Source of the DNA: Microbulbifer mangrovi
Lineage (GTDB): Bacteria; Pseudomonadota; Gammaproteobacteria; Pseudomonadales; Cellvibrionaceae
Reading direction: 5' to 3'
Length of the DNA stretch: 64,000 nucleotides
NCBI RefSeq assembly: GCF_002009015.1
Contig: NZ_LZDE01000345.1
Coordinates: forward strand, 39,654 to 103,653
Within the stretch, counting starts at the first letter, position 1; each line of letters starts with the position of its first letter. A program made the translations under genes and the position numbers. Positions 1 through 9,128 of this stretch are shown one piece after another. The notes under the pieces are model-generated. The model had not been told where the DNA came from. It made no database searches and saw nothing but the letters and a program-made list of their open reading frames with translations.

Positions 1-206
1 GAAATTATATTTCTAGCATCAAGAAGCCTGCACCATACTTGAGTAAACGGCGGAAATATCAACGCGCAGCGCACTGGGAGTGTGCGATTTCTGACAGGCA
101 CCTCTAAATCAACCTTTAATTCCATTACACGCCATTACAACCACTACAAACACAAGCTAGAAGCGCGTATGCTAATAAAATGCCGGGCACACAAATGGAG
201 ACAAAT

Positions 207-431
207 ATGATAAAACTATTTAACAACAAATGGATCTTAGGCGCTGCCAGTTTTTTATTATTAAGCACTGCAGCACATGCATTTCACATTAGCGAAACAA
301 AGTGTTCGAATAGCTGTGTAGTTGTATACGACTCTGCCACCGGCACCACAACAATCACAGATTGTTGTGGTGGGACAGTTACAGTAACATTCTTACCACA
401 TCCCGACGAAGAGTTCCCAGGCGACAACTAA
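207..431 (+). CDS. Small exported Cys-containing protein, unknown function
   Basis: I do not recognise this 74-residue protein. The start at 207 is preferred over the in-frame ATGs at 180 and 195 because GGAG lies about 7 bases upstream of it. The N-terminus is a good signal peptide (MIK, then hydrophobic residues, ending near AAHA at residues 17-20), so the mature protein of about 54 residues should be periplasmic or secreted. It contains four cysteines (CSNSC and DCC), is rich in Thr, Val and Gly, and ends in an acidic tail. Disulfide bonding is plausible. It precedes another exported protein at 483 on the same strand with about 50 bases between them. The local DNA is AT-rich. Confidence 0.5.
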   Translation: MIKLFNNKWILGAASFLLLSTAAHAFHISETKCSNSCVVVYDSATGTTTITDCCGGTVTVTFLPHPDEEFPGDN

Positions 432-482
432 TTAAGACATAGAAGCAACTGCCCGGCTAACCAATGCATTAGATATTTAAAT

Positions 483-1184
483 ATGAGAAAACCCATGATC
501 AAATATTTTGCTACATTTGTGATAATCTCAATATCAGCAGCGTTTTTTTTATTGAAAGACCCACTTTCCCCTCCCGAGGTTGACCGATCTCATACTGATA
601 ACGATCAGGAGCACGTTGACCACCACGCTCACGATCAAAGCCATAGTCATTCTGGATCAGCACAGGAACCTGCCACTGAAAAACAAGATAAAAAAAGCCA
701 AAAAGAATTAAGCATAAATGATATAGAAGCCAGGCTTTGCACCGACGACTTTGATCACCACTCCTGCAATATAAAACTCGACATCGATTTAACTGAAGCC
801 TTGATTGATAAAAAATCAAAAGCTGCACGGGTGGAAGAGATTGGAGCCGTACTGCAAAGCAAAAATTTCGACGAGGTAATGATGTCAATTACTGGACATT
901 CTTCAGAAAACATCATGAAGTCTGAAAATTTTAATATGCGAGCCAGATCTATTGCCGAAGAATATGAAGGCTCAATCGAAAGCAATTTTTCATGCAATGA
1001 GTCATTATGTTTATCAAAGTTCAGAACTGACAACAATGATGACTGGAAAGATTTTCAGCAGAAGTTTTTCACAGATGAAGCTGCTGGAAATATATTCATT
1101 CTTCCCGAGTCTGAGAGCTCAAACACGATGCGAGCAATGCTTGTCTTTGGAAAGGGGGCTCCGGTACGAAGAAGAGAAGACTAA
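483..1184 (+). CDS. Exported or membrane-anchored His-rich protein, unknown function
   Basis: A 233-residue protein with no family I recognise. Residues 8-24 form a hydrophobic signal or anchor segment. This is followed by a linker (about residues 35-60) packed with His, Asp and Ser, including HVDHHAHDQSHSH, which looks able to bind divalent metals. The rest (about residues 75-233) is a hydrophilic domain with six scattered cysteines (pairs near CTDDFDHHSC and CNESLC), consistent with disulfides outside the cytoplasm. An alternative start at 495 (MIKYFATF) has GAGA about 6 bases upstream and is equally plausible. It lies downstream of the small exported gene at 207 and may be co-transcribed with it. 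Metal handling is only a guess from composition. Confidence 0.55.
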   Translation: MRKPMIKYFATFVIISISAAFFLLKDPLSPPEVDRSHTDNDQEHVDHHAHDQSHSHSGSAQEPATEKQDKKSQKELSINDIEARLCTDDFDHHSCNIKLDIDLTEALIDKKSKAARVEEIGAVLQSKNFDEVMMSITGHSSENIMKSENFNMRARSIAEEYEGSIESNFSCNESLCLSKFRTDNNDDWKDFQQKFFTDEAAGNIFILPESESSNTMRAMLVFGKGAPVRRRED

Positions 1185-1188
1185 GAAA

Positions 1189-1225
1189 AAAATGCAAGGC
1201 CTGCGCACTGCGGGCCTTGCAAAAA
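1189..1225 (-). terminator. Rho-independent terminator, minus strand
   Basis: An 8-bp perfect stem (GCAAGGCC at 1194-1201 with GGCCTTGC at 1213-1220) is followed on the minus strand by a run of seven Ts. It therefore terminates transcription coming leftward from the immunity-gene remnant ending at 1271, not the plus-strand gene ending at 1184. Confidence 0.7.
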
Positions 1226-1270
1226 CTTCGACTAACAAGTCACTGCCAACTAGAACTCACGAAATTCCTT

Positions 1271-1660
1271 TCAAAAAAGCCCCTCAATCTCACTTTCTTG
1301 ACATAGATCTTTAAACTTATCATTACAAAATGGGGCCTGGTAGAACTCGCATTCTGATTTGAAGATCAACTTATCTTCGATACCACTTTCATCAAATAAA
1401 AGCTTGGCAACTGTCATAGGCTCACCAAACTCGTCATTTTTACGAGTACTTTTGGACTTGTCGACCTCACCTTCCACCATTATATGGAGAAGATAAAATT
1501 CATGCCCATCAACCTCTACTGGCAGAAATTCACCAAACGACTCAAGCATCAATTTGAAATAGGCATAGACCCACCCAGAGAGTACAAGTTCCGCACCCTT
1601 CAGACTGATACGCCTGGAATCTTCACGGCCTGCGTACCACTCATGGGAGCAAACATCGAT
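1271..1660 (-). pseudogene. Imm11/DUF1629-like immunity protein, truncated remnant
   Basis: The open frame runs from a TAA at 1661-1663 to the TGA at 1271-1273. Its C-terminal part matches what I remember of the Imm11 (DUF1629) immunity family: EFLPVEVDGHEFYLLHI, then a KS-containing loop, then LIFKSECEFYQAPFCNDKF and LCQESEIEGLF at the end. Recognisable protein sequence (EWYAGREDSRR, LVLSGWVYAYFKLML) continues upstream of the first possible starts (TTG at 1552, ATG at 1549) without a start codon and then meets the stop. The N-terminal half is therefore missing or out of frame, and I call it a pseudogene. It lies 200 bases downstream of an AHH-nuclease remnant on the same strand, the usual order of a toxin and its immunity gene. 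Confidence 0.45.
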
Positions 1661-1861
1661 TTAACACCACCCCACTCGCCCAGTATCGAAGAATTGTTTG
1701 AGCTTGTGATCAGCGCAACCGCGCGCAACAGATCACTTCTTCCCAGTTACTCAACAATTTGAAGTGTGCCTAATTGTAGAGCCTGAAAAAATTCGTAGTC
1801 ATTTAGTAACTTATAAACCATTGCATTTGGGTTCCAGTCTGCATATTTTGGTTGAACGATC

Positions 1862-2553
1862 TCAGGTGGGGGGAGTCCCATCCTGCAATTGTCGCTTAAT
1901 CACTGAGAGTCGATTTAAAAACGCAGATTTTCGTAAGGTTTCGGGTAGTGCACCTACAATCCAGTGCTCATAGTTCCAGCCGTGCAACTCCTTATGCACC
2001 AGCGCTTTAGGAGTCAAGTAATGAGCACGGTCCTTTTTCTTGCCTGGTAGATAGACTCCGTTTATAGGATCGTTTATACCTACACCATGCTCATGTAACG
2101 ATACGCGAACATCCAAGCTTGCCGCTTGAATCCATCCTCCTTTGCCTGGAAGGATGTGGTGAGCAACGTGATCAGGACTCGGGCGTGGCTCATCGACTGC
2201 AGCAAGGTTCTTCATCAGTACGCGAGTGCGGTGGTGCTTTTCAGCTGTAAGTTCTGCATCCAGTCCACTCGCAGCTTTGGAGGCTGCCTGCGCTCGGTAT
2301 ACATCAAGCTCAGCCTGAAGTCCCGCCTGGGATTTCAGGCGAATCCGTTTTTTTGTAAATACCGGCGAGTCGCTTCCCAATCAGCCTCACGCTTCTTCCG
2401 TGATTTCTCAGACTCATTTTTACGAACATTCTCTGCACGCTATTTATGGTGCGGATGTACCAACCTCTCATACTCATATACAGCCAGTTCGAATGCGGTA
2501 GCGTACTTCGGCGGTGCCTCTGGAGCCCTTGGTTGCTCCCACCTTTCACCCAT
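1862..2553 (-). pseudogene. AHH-type HNH nuclease toxin, broken by a stop and a frameshift
   Basis: The C-terminal part carries the signature of AHH nucleases (HNH/Endonuclease VII superfamily): HVAHHILPGKG, followed by HGVGINDPINGVYLP and later His residues in HKELHGWNYEH. In polymorphic toxin systems such domains cut nucleic acid of competing cells. The natural start appears to be the ATG at 2551-2553 (MGERWEQPRAPEAP), with AGGGAT about 7 bases upstream. That frame meets TAG at 2440-2442, continues as recognisable coding sequence, and shifts frame at a run of seven As on the coding strand (2348-2354). Restoring one base joins it to the long nuclease frame (start of that frame 2380). Without the N-terminal delivery region of a CDI or Rhs toxin, it would have been a short orphan toxin of about 230 residues. 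Confidence 0.6.
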
Positions 2554-3084
2554 ATGACCATCCCTATATAGTTGAGGGCCTAAACTCTACAATTCCGACC
2601 TGCAGTAATCAAAAAATCCGGCAATGGTACAGCATTACCACTTACCAGATATCTTACCTCCCAATTGTATAAACATACCGTGACCAGCAGTGTGAGGCTG
2701 CCGCTCAGATCGAGAAATCACAAAAAGATGCAACACAATAGCTGTGATCCTTCTTAATTAAGAGATACCTACGATGGAAAGGTTTTTGATTCGTTATGGC
2801 TGGAAGCAGTTGCGAGGAAACAAAAGTCCGGTTGCGGGGACGCTAATTTGCTGGGTGTGTTGGACGACCGCTATTTGGCTTAGGGCTCTACGCAACAGCT
2901 AGAGACCACTACACCACCAACCTAAGAAGGTTACCGGGAACAAGACTTGGTCGATCGCAGCCAGGTAAACCGGACGCCTAATTGAATTGTATTACTGGAT
3001 CGAAGCTGAATTGCGAAGGATACTACCTTTTATCGGCCCAACAAAAGGGGGCAAGGCGTAACTCTCTGGTCCCGAACGGCGCCA
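2554..3084. other. Non-coding stretch in the accessory region
   Basis: About 530 bases with no convincing gene. One 42-codon plus-strand frame (2774-2902) encodes a basic peptide with a hydrophobic middle, but its ribosome binding site is weak and I do not call it. No tRNA, terminator or repeat was recognised here. Confidence 0.4.
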
Positions 3085-3605
3085 TCAGTAGCTACAGCTC
3101 CTTCCCCCCTTTTGGAGAGCATTATCTTCACTCACCTCTTCAAGTCCTGCCGATTTTCGATGGTCTAGCTGAGCATTAATGGTTGAATCAGACACAGATG
3201 TACCAACAGCAACCAGGGCAAAAAGTGCAGATATTCCCGAAATAATAGCGCGAATTTTTGCATCTTTACACCATCTTTAGCGCGCTCTGCTTTGGCACTA
3301 GCTAACTCCAGCTCAATACTCAGCTGAACCCCGTGAACACGACTTTCAACTACCGAGCGGACTATTTCAAACAGTGACTTTCGATTGGGCCCAGTGGTTG
3401 CGCTCCAGACTTCTGGCGCGGTATCAGCCTCGATTATCGACAGGCTGCCAATAATTCCTAGCATTTCCTCCTTGATATTGATCCAGGCAGTAAGCTCCTT
3501 CTCGTTACTGAGGTTTTCTGGCATCTCTCTGATTCTTTCTCTGAAACTCTTTGGATACTCTGTCTCGTCCACTAGGTTCTGTATTTGCTCTAGAGATAAC
3601 GTCAC
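3085..3605 (-). pseudogene. Membrane-anchored hypothetical protein, frameshifted
   Basis: The first ~116 residues (MTLSLEQIQNLVDETEYP onward) are hydrophilic and mostly helical, with Glu- and Lys-rich stretches. The uninterrupted frame then ends in an unnatural Leu/Trp-rich tail and stops at 3165. If the frame is shifted by one base at the run of five As on the coding strand (3255-3259), the sequence instead continues as a clean transmembrane helix (IRAIISGISALFALVAVGTS) and a ~30-residue hydrophilic tail ending at the TGA at 3085. I therefore read one gene with a single-base indel. Family and function are not recognised. A sequencing error is possible. Confidence 0.4.
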
Positions 3606-3704
3606 GCTTTCATGCCCGCTATTGGAAGTGGATCACTGGCCTTAGTATCACGAATCAGCAACAAATCACCACACGGGTTTACTACACTATGGTCAGAAGC
3701 GAAA

Positions 3705-3727
3705 AAGCCCCGCACTTGCCGGGGCTT
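3705..3727 (-). terminator. Terminator hairpin, minus strand
   Basis: AAGCCCCG (3705-3712) pairs with CGGGGCTT (3720-3727). On the minus strand the stem is followed by five Ts. It sits immediately after a tRNA-like 3' end at 3728-3790, as a tRNA terminator would. Confidence 0.5.
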
Positions 3728-3790
3728 CTATATGGGGTGACTGGGGGGGGGCGCACCCGCGTCCCCAGGGAGCCACACTCTTGAGGTCAG
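3728..3790 (-). other. Possible decayed tRNA 3' half or attachment-site remnant
   Basis: Read on the minus strand, this stretch ends in AGTCACCCCA, which looks like a tRNA acceptor 3' strand with CCA, and is followed directly by a terminator. The G/C-rich stretch before it could be a mutated T-arm, but the GTTCGA loop motif is lost (GGTGCG instead) and I cannot fold a complete tRNA. It lies in the same decayed element as the integrase remnant. Confidence 0.2.
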
Positions 3791-3972
3791 TGCTTACCCT
3801 ATTTTTTTATATGACGAGCAGAAACTCGGAGCGTTGCGAGTAACAAAGATGGGACGGAGGTCAGTGGTGCTGGAGCGGGATTTTGACAACTAGCTTATGG
3901 GATTACCCGAGCTTGCACTTGAAACGGCTTGCAGAAGTCCGAACAAGAAGAAGTGAGCGGCTGTTGCAGCTC

Positions 3973-5207
3973 TTATTCGTCACGAAGGATCCAGTCCAGT
4001 TTGTCGCGCCATTTTTGCAACCACACACCGACTTCGGGCTTGTGAGTGTGCAAATCGTAGATACTTACAACGCCTTTCTTCGTGTGGCCAATAGCCGCCA
4101 CCCCTACTGCCTCTGGACAACCCAGTCGACCCAGGTTCGTCCGGCAAGTGCGGCGCAAGTCGTGCGGAGTCCAGTGTTCCAAGTCCAGCAGGAGCCCCTT
4201 TTCATCAAGCCAGTCAAGACGTTGGCTCAGTTGCGCTTGCGGTAGCGGCCTTTCTCTCGATGGCACCTGAACCGGGCATTTATTGATTTCCCGCCCCTTT
4301 TTATATTCCGCCAATAACTCAACCTTCTGCCGGGGTAAAATGATACGGCGCGGAACAGAGGTTTTATTTTTGGGCCAGGTGAATACCCCGCGCTTCAAAT
4401 CGCGTTGCCACCATATTGCGCTCATGATTTACCCACCCCGACATCCGATCTGAAGAAAAACCAGCATGGCCACCCGTAATTCATCATTCATTATTCCGGG
4501 CTGGTGTATCCACTCATAAAACTCCCTGATCTCCCAGTCTTCAAAGAACCGGGTTTTGCTGTCGCCGCTCAGTTTCACACCGACATCTTTCGAGTCGTAC
4601 CGTGCCGACCTAGCTGGAGTCGTAAAATCATCGGGGAGCATATCGTCAAGCTTTGCGTAACCAAACACCTTGGCAAGCTGGTCGCAAATTTTCTTTGCCT
4701 GCGACCTTTTCCCCCTCGATGTGTGTCGGCGTGCTAGTCTGCGTATGTCACTGCTGGTGATCGAAACAAGCGGGCGTTCACCCATAACGTCAACCACGTT
4801 CGCCTCAAGAAATAGTTCCACGGCGTGCGCGTTTTCGGGCTTCCAATTCGCTTGCAAGTGTTGCTTTATGTAGTTGCGCACGGCATCGGCTAGTGTGGGG
4901 CCTCGGAGCTCCCCTGGACTGGGTTCACTAGTCATGCGCGCTGCTTGAGGTTGCAGCTCCTTTATGGCCTCTTTGGGGTCGATTCCCTCTTTCCGAGCCT
5001 TCTTGAGTTGGGACAGGACAACCCGCGCCTGGATCAGGGGCAACTCAGAGAACCGCCAATCCGCATCTGCTTGATTCCACCTTGCCACCTATAGCAGAAG
5101 ATGAATTACACGTCACTCTTGCCGCACTTGGCCTGCAACCCGGCATTATCGCTGGTATCTATATACACCTCACCCGGCTTCATTTTGTTCAGCAGCCCCG
5201 TCGTCAA
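3973..5207 (-). pseudogene. Tyrosine-recombinase integrase, inactivated by several lesions
   Basis: This is a phage/island-type tyrosine integrase of the DUF4102 + core-binding + catalytic layout. The N-terminal part (from about 5207: LLNKMKPGEVYIDTSDNAG) meets TAA at 5103-5105, continues as FIFCYRWQGG, and changes frame near 5050. The 219-codon frame that follows (GTG at 5088) holds the core-binding domain and ends in GCRGG at an in-frame TAA (4429-4431). The next frame (3973-4425) is in the same register and holds the rest of the catalytic domain: HDLRRT, GHTKKG and the probable nucleophile Tyr in SIYDLH. The catalytic Arg of box I is the third-last codon before the second stop, and a single change of that TAA to GAA would restore the usual GCRGGE motif. 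It is not expected to be functional. Confidence 0.8.
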
Positions 5208-5533
5208 ACCCTTATCATTAGACGTTCATGCCATCCTGTATCAGAGGTTTAAAATCTACGCAGGTAGCTCAAGAAACGCCCAGATCAGGGGTGTAGGTTT
5301 TCTGGAAAAAGCTACACCTTTTACTCATTTGAGCAGCAATTGGGCAGGTTTGAGGAAAATTGAGAAGGGAACTCAAATTGTCTGAAACCCTCGCGGTTGC
5401 TAGCTTTCAGGGCGCCCCCATGAATTCTAGCCTACGGGAAGTGATCATAAACGAAATCACTTAAACTTATTACAGGGCACCGGCTGAGGTATTCTTGCCG
5501 GTCAGCAGTCCGTATCGGGAGACAGGTTTTTAC

Positions 5534-6370
5534 ATGCCTAAAGGAAGCCGCCATTCTAACAAGGCGCCCAGTGCATTGATATTCGATTCCGGCGTCGGCG
5601 CCATCAGTATCGCGCGCGAGATCCGTCGCCAGATACCCGGCTTGACCCTGCACTTCGGTATCGACAACGGTTTTTACCCCTACGGCAACAAGTCAGAAGA
5701 CTCCCTGCGCCCCCGCATCGTGGAAGTCGCCAGCCATATGATGGCCGCCTGCGAGGCGGACATCCTTGTGGTCGGCTGTAATACCGCCAGCACCCTCGCC
5801 CTGCCCGCCCTGCGCGAAGTGTTGAATCAGCCCGTCGTCGGCGTAGTGCCCGCCATCAAGCCCGCCGCTGCCGCCAGCCGCTCCGGCACCATCGCGCTGA
5901 TCGCGACGGAAGGCACAGTCAACCGCCGCTACACCCGCGAGCTGATCGAAGAATTTGCCAATAGCAACCGGGTCATCAACGTGCCGGCACCGGAACTGGT
6001 AGCGCTAGCGGAGGCCAAGCTGCGCGGCGAGGCCATTGCCCCCGCAGACCTGGCTCCGGTGATCGAACGAATCTTCGCAGGACCGGATGGCGACACCGTA
6101 GACACCGCAGTGCTCGCCTGCACCCACTTCCCCCTACTGCGGGATGAACTCGCTGCGGCCTCACCGCGCCCCCTGACCTGGCTGGATTCTGGCGATGCCA
6201 TCGCCCGGCGGGTACGCTGGTGGCTTGAAGAGCTGAATATCACATTGCCCGAAACGCCGGGGAACAGCCTGCTACTCACCAGCAGCAGTGAAAACCACAG
6301 CGCAATCCTGCGGGCGTTCTCCGAATTCACCCCCGAATACCGCACTACCGCCATCCCGGTTAGACTGTAA
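5534..6370 (+). CDS. murI: Glutamate racemase
   Basis: Interconverts L- and D-glutamate in the cytoplasm, supplying D-Glu for peptidoglycan. The protein has 278 residues from the ATG at 5534, chosen because AGG sits 7 bases upstream and because the family begins close to the FDSGVG motif. An in-frame ATG at 5495 would add 13 residues without similarity. The two catalytic cysteines are visible at C82 (VVGCNTAS) and C196 (LACTHFPLL), and the substrate-binding DSGVG and YPYGNKSE motifs are present. The next gene starts 51 bases downstream on the same strand and may be co-transcribed. It marks the return to GC-rich core DNA after the decayed element. Confidence 0.93.
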   Translation: MPKGSRHSNKAPSALIFDSGVGAISIAREIRRQIPGLTLHFGIDNGFYPYGNKSEDSLRPRIVEVASHMMAACEADILVVGCNTASTLALPALREVLNQPVVGVVPAIKPAAAASRSGTIALIATEGTVNRRYTRELIEEFANSNRVINVPAPELVALAEAKLRGEAIAPADLAPVIERIFAGPDGDTVDTAVLACTHFPLLRDELAAASPRPLTWLDSGDAIARRVRWWLEELNITLPETPGNSLLLTSSSENHSAILRAFSEFTPEYRTTAIPVRL

Positions 6371-6421
6371 GCGCGCGCCTTCGCGGCAACATCAATCCCA
6401 ATAAATCAATAAGCGTTTTTC

Positions 6422-9124
6422 ATGCTGCAACCCGCATTCCCACTGCTGCAGATCCTCAACCAGCTGCCCGAGGGCGGCCTGCTGCTCACCCCGACCAATC
6501 GCCTGCGCAACCGCTGCCAGCAGGTGTACGGCATCGGCCAGCAAGCCAGTAAAAACTGGGCCCCACCCGCCGTAGAGTCCCTGCAAGGCTGGCTCGACAA
6601 GCTCTGGTTCCAGTTACAGCAGTCCCAATGGCGTCCCGCCATGTGCCGGGTGCTTAACAAGGAGCAGCGCCAACTGCTGTGGCAGCAGTGTGTGGAAGAG
6701 ACCCTCGACAAGGGACTGATCAACACCCAGCAACTGGCGGCCAACTGCGATACCGCTCTCGCCCAGCTGATCCAGTGGCAGCGGATCGATAACCCCGAAG
6801 AAGCCGAATCAGCCCTGGCACCGCACTGGGAGAAAACCGGCCTGTTACCGGATGATTACGCACTGTTCAAGGTTCTGCCGCTGTTCCACCAGCAATTGCA
6901 GCAGCGCAATGCCATCACCCCGGATCAGCGCGACCAGCTGATCAAACGCGCCTTCGCGGAAAACCAACTGCCGAAACTGCCGCAGATTTCCCTGGCCGGA
7001 TTCGTACAGCACTCACCACTGGTTGAGCAGATTTTCCAGCGCGCCTGCGACACGCTGCAAAACTTCCCGATTCCCGATAAGCCGGGCGCAAGTGTAAAGG
7101 TTGCGCAGTGCCACAACCTGGAAGAGGAACTCTTACAGGCCGCACGCTGGTCCGCGGAAAAACTGCAGCAAAACCCCGACAGCAGTATCGGAATCGTGGT
7201 GAACAACCTCGGTCAGTGCCGTCCGCTGGTTGAGCAGGTTTTCGCTCGCGTGCTCGAGCCGCAGTGGCTCAACCCGTCCCAGGCCGCCTACACCCTGCCG
7301 TTCAACTTTTCCGCCGGTACACCGCTGGCAAAAACGCCGGTAGGCGCCGCCAGCCTGCAGCTTCTTGAAACCCTGCGCGATACATTTGATTACAGCGCAC
7401 TGCGCAACCTGTTGTTCTCTCCATTCTGGGGTGAGCAAAGTGCCGAGGAACTGCATCTGCGCAGCACCCTGTTCCGGCGACTGCAGAAACAGGAGCTGCG
7501 CGAAATATCGGGCAGTGTGCTGCGCACCTGGGCCGAAAAGCTCGCCGCCGAACTGGCCCCCGACAGTCCGCTTCCCGGGCAACTGAACCAGTTGGGCGAC
7601 TGGGCCCGACGCTGGCAACGCGCGCCCGCAGAAATCTGGGCACAGCGTTTTTCCGAGCTACTCTCACGGCTGCAGTGGCCGGGAAATCGCAATCCGAACA
7701 GTCAGGAATACCAGCAGCTGATGCTGTGGGAACAGGCATTGGAAAACTTTGCCGGCCTCACCGAATTCAGCGGAGCCCAACCACTCAATAAAGCCCTGCA
7801 ACTGCTGCGGCAGATCGCCAGTCGCACGCCTTTCCAGGCAGAGACCCGCGACGGTCCACTGCAGATCCTCGGGGTACTGGAAGCGGGCGGCCTCGCGTTC
7901 GATCATCTGCGTCTGGTGGGATTCGGCCAGCAACAGTGGCCCGCACCCCCCTCCCCCAATCCGATGCTACCGGTACTCTGGCAGAAGGAATGGAAAATGC
8001 CCCGCGCCAGCGCCGAGCGCGAGCTGGAACTTGCCCAGCAGCTGACTGCGGACCTGCTAAATGGCAGCAGCGATATCGTGGTCAGCTACGCCTGCGAAGA
8101 AGATGGTGTCGGGCAGTCCCTGAGCGCACTGTTCGGCACGCCGGAACCGGCAGAATCCTTCGAACAGGATTCACTGGCCAGCCATTACCTGGCACTTGAA
8201 AGTGCGCCCGCGCTGGAAAAGATTGGCGATACCAACCTGCCACCACTGAGTGCGGAAGACTGCGCCCAGGTGCGTGGCGGTGCCGGCGTTCTCAAGGCCC
8301 AGGCACTCTGCCCACTCAACGCCCAGTTGCGCTATCGAATGGGCGCCGAGGAATACGCGGAACCGGGGCTCGGTCTCAGCGCCGCCGAACGGGGCAACCT
8401 TATCCATGAAATGCTCGCCGCCTTCTGGATTAACTGTAAAAGTTCACAACAGCTCGCTGCCATGACACCGGAGCAGCTCGCGCTACAGATCCGGTCCAGC
8501 ATCGACACCGCCATCGGTCGCCTGAAGAAAAAGCATCCGGAACTTCCACCCAAATTTTGGGAACTGGAACAGGTCCGCCTGCGGGATATTTTCGAGCAGT
8601 GGCTACCCCTCGAGCAGGACCGCCCCGTATTTACGGTCGAGCAGGTGGAAACCGCTCTCACCGTCACCCTGCAGGGCCTGACCTTCACCCTGCGCCTGGA
8701 CCGCCTCGACAGCCTCGTCGACGGCGAGCAACTGGTGATCGACTACAAAACCGGACAGACCTCCGTGAGCGACTGGCTGCAGGAACGCGTGAGAGAACCA
8801 CAGCTACCGCTCTACGCCCTGTTCCACCCGCAAGCCAAGGCCGTCGCCTTTGGCGCGGTGAAAAATGGCAGCTGTAAATATCAGGGCTGCGGGGAACTCA
8901 CGCACCCCATCAACGGCATCAAGTCGGTGGCAGATAGCCAGAAGGAGAAGGAACCTGAGTTGATCCAGTGGGACCAACTCAAACAACACTGGCAACAGGC
9001 ACTGGAAGGCCTCGCAGAAGAATACAAGACCGGCCACGCGCCCCTCGCGTTCGACCGACCGGCAGACAACGATAACCAGAAATCCCTGTGGCCACTGAAT
9101 CGCTGGCCGGAAAGACAGCAGTAA
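6422..9124 (+). CDS. AddB-like DNA repair protein with PD-(D/E)XK nuclease
   Basis: A 900-residue protein resembling the family annotated as probable DNA repair protein (TIGR03623, from memory), related to AddB. The N-terminal two thirds have the shape of an inactivated helicase: the start TPTNRLRNRC replaces a Walker A motif, so ATP hydrolysis is not expected from this subunit. The C-terminal ~250 residues are a RecB-type PD-(D/E)XK nuclease with GNLIHEML, then VIDYKTGQ containing D774 and K776, and a downstream QLPLYA motif. The helicase partner starts 5 bases after its stop codon, so the two should form a complex that resects double-strand ends. It is distinct from RecBCD, and its exact role is inferred from the domain pair. 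Confidence 0.8.
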   Translation: MLQPAFPLLQILNQLPEGGLLLTPTNRLRNRCQQVYGIGQQASKNWAPPAVESLQGWLDKLWFQLQQSQWRPAMCRVLNKEQRQLLWQQCVEETLDKGLINTQQLAANCDTALAQLIQWQRIDNPEEAESALAPHWEKTGLLPDDYALFKVLPLFHQQLQQRNAITPDQRDQLIKRAFAENQLPKLPQISLAGFVQHSPLVEQIFQRACDTLQNFPIPDKPGASVKVAQCHNLEEELLQAARWSAEKLQQNPDSSIGIVVNNLGQCRPLVEQVFARVLEPQWLNPSQAAYTLPFNFSAGTPLAKTPVGAASLQLLETLRDTFDYSALRNLLFSPFWGEQSAEELHLRSTLFRRLQKQELREISGSVLRTWAEKLAAELAPDSPLPGQLNQLGDWARRWQRAPAEIWAQRFSELLSRLQWPGNRNPNSQEYQQLMLWEQALENFAGLTEFSGAQPLNKALQLLRQIASRTPFQAETRDGPLQILGVLEAGGLAFDHLRLVGFGQQQWPAPPSPNPMLPVLWQKEWKMPRASAERELELAQQLTADLLNGSSDIVVSYACEEDGVGQSLSALFGTPEPAESFEQDSLASHYLALESAPALEKIGDTNLPPLSAEDCAQVRGGAGVLKAQALCPLNAQLRYRMGAEEYAEPGLGLSAAERGNLIHEMLAAFWINCKSSQQLAAMTPEQLALQIRSSIDTAIGRLKKKHPELPPKFWELEQVRLRDIFEQWLPLEQDRPVFTVEQVETALTVTLQGLTFTLRLDRLDSLVDGEQLVIDYKTGQTSVSDWLQERVREPQLPLYALFHPQAKAVAFGAVKNGSCKYQGCGELTHPINGIKSVADSQKEKEPELIQWDQLKQHWQQALEGLAEEYKTGHAPLAFDRPADNDNQKSLWPLNRWPERQQ

Positions 9125-9128
9125 CACC

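Noticed and set aside
1484..1762. A 92-codon plus-strand frame
   Set aside because: It overlaps the Imm11-like remnant, whose minus-strand translation is more protein-like. The plus frame could be a real small gene, but no family or ribosome binding site supports it.
2774..2902. A 42-codon plus-strand frame with a hydrophobic centre
   Set aside because: Weak ribosome binding site and location in a decayed region; no way to distinguish it from chance.
3728..3790. A complete tRNA gene
   Set aside because: Only the 3' end looks tRNA-like; the T-loop motif and a foldable anticodon arm are missing, so it is listed only as a possible remnant.
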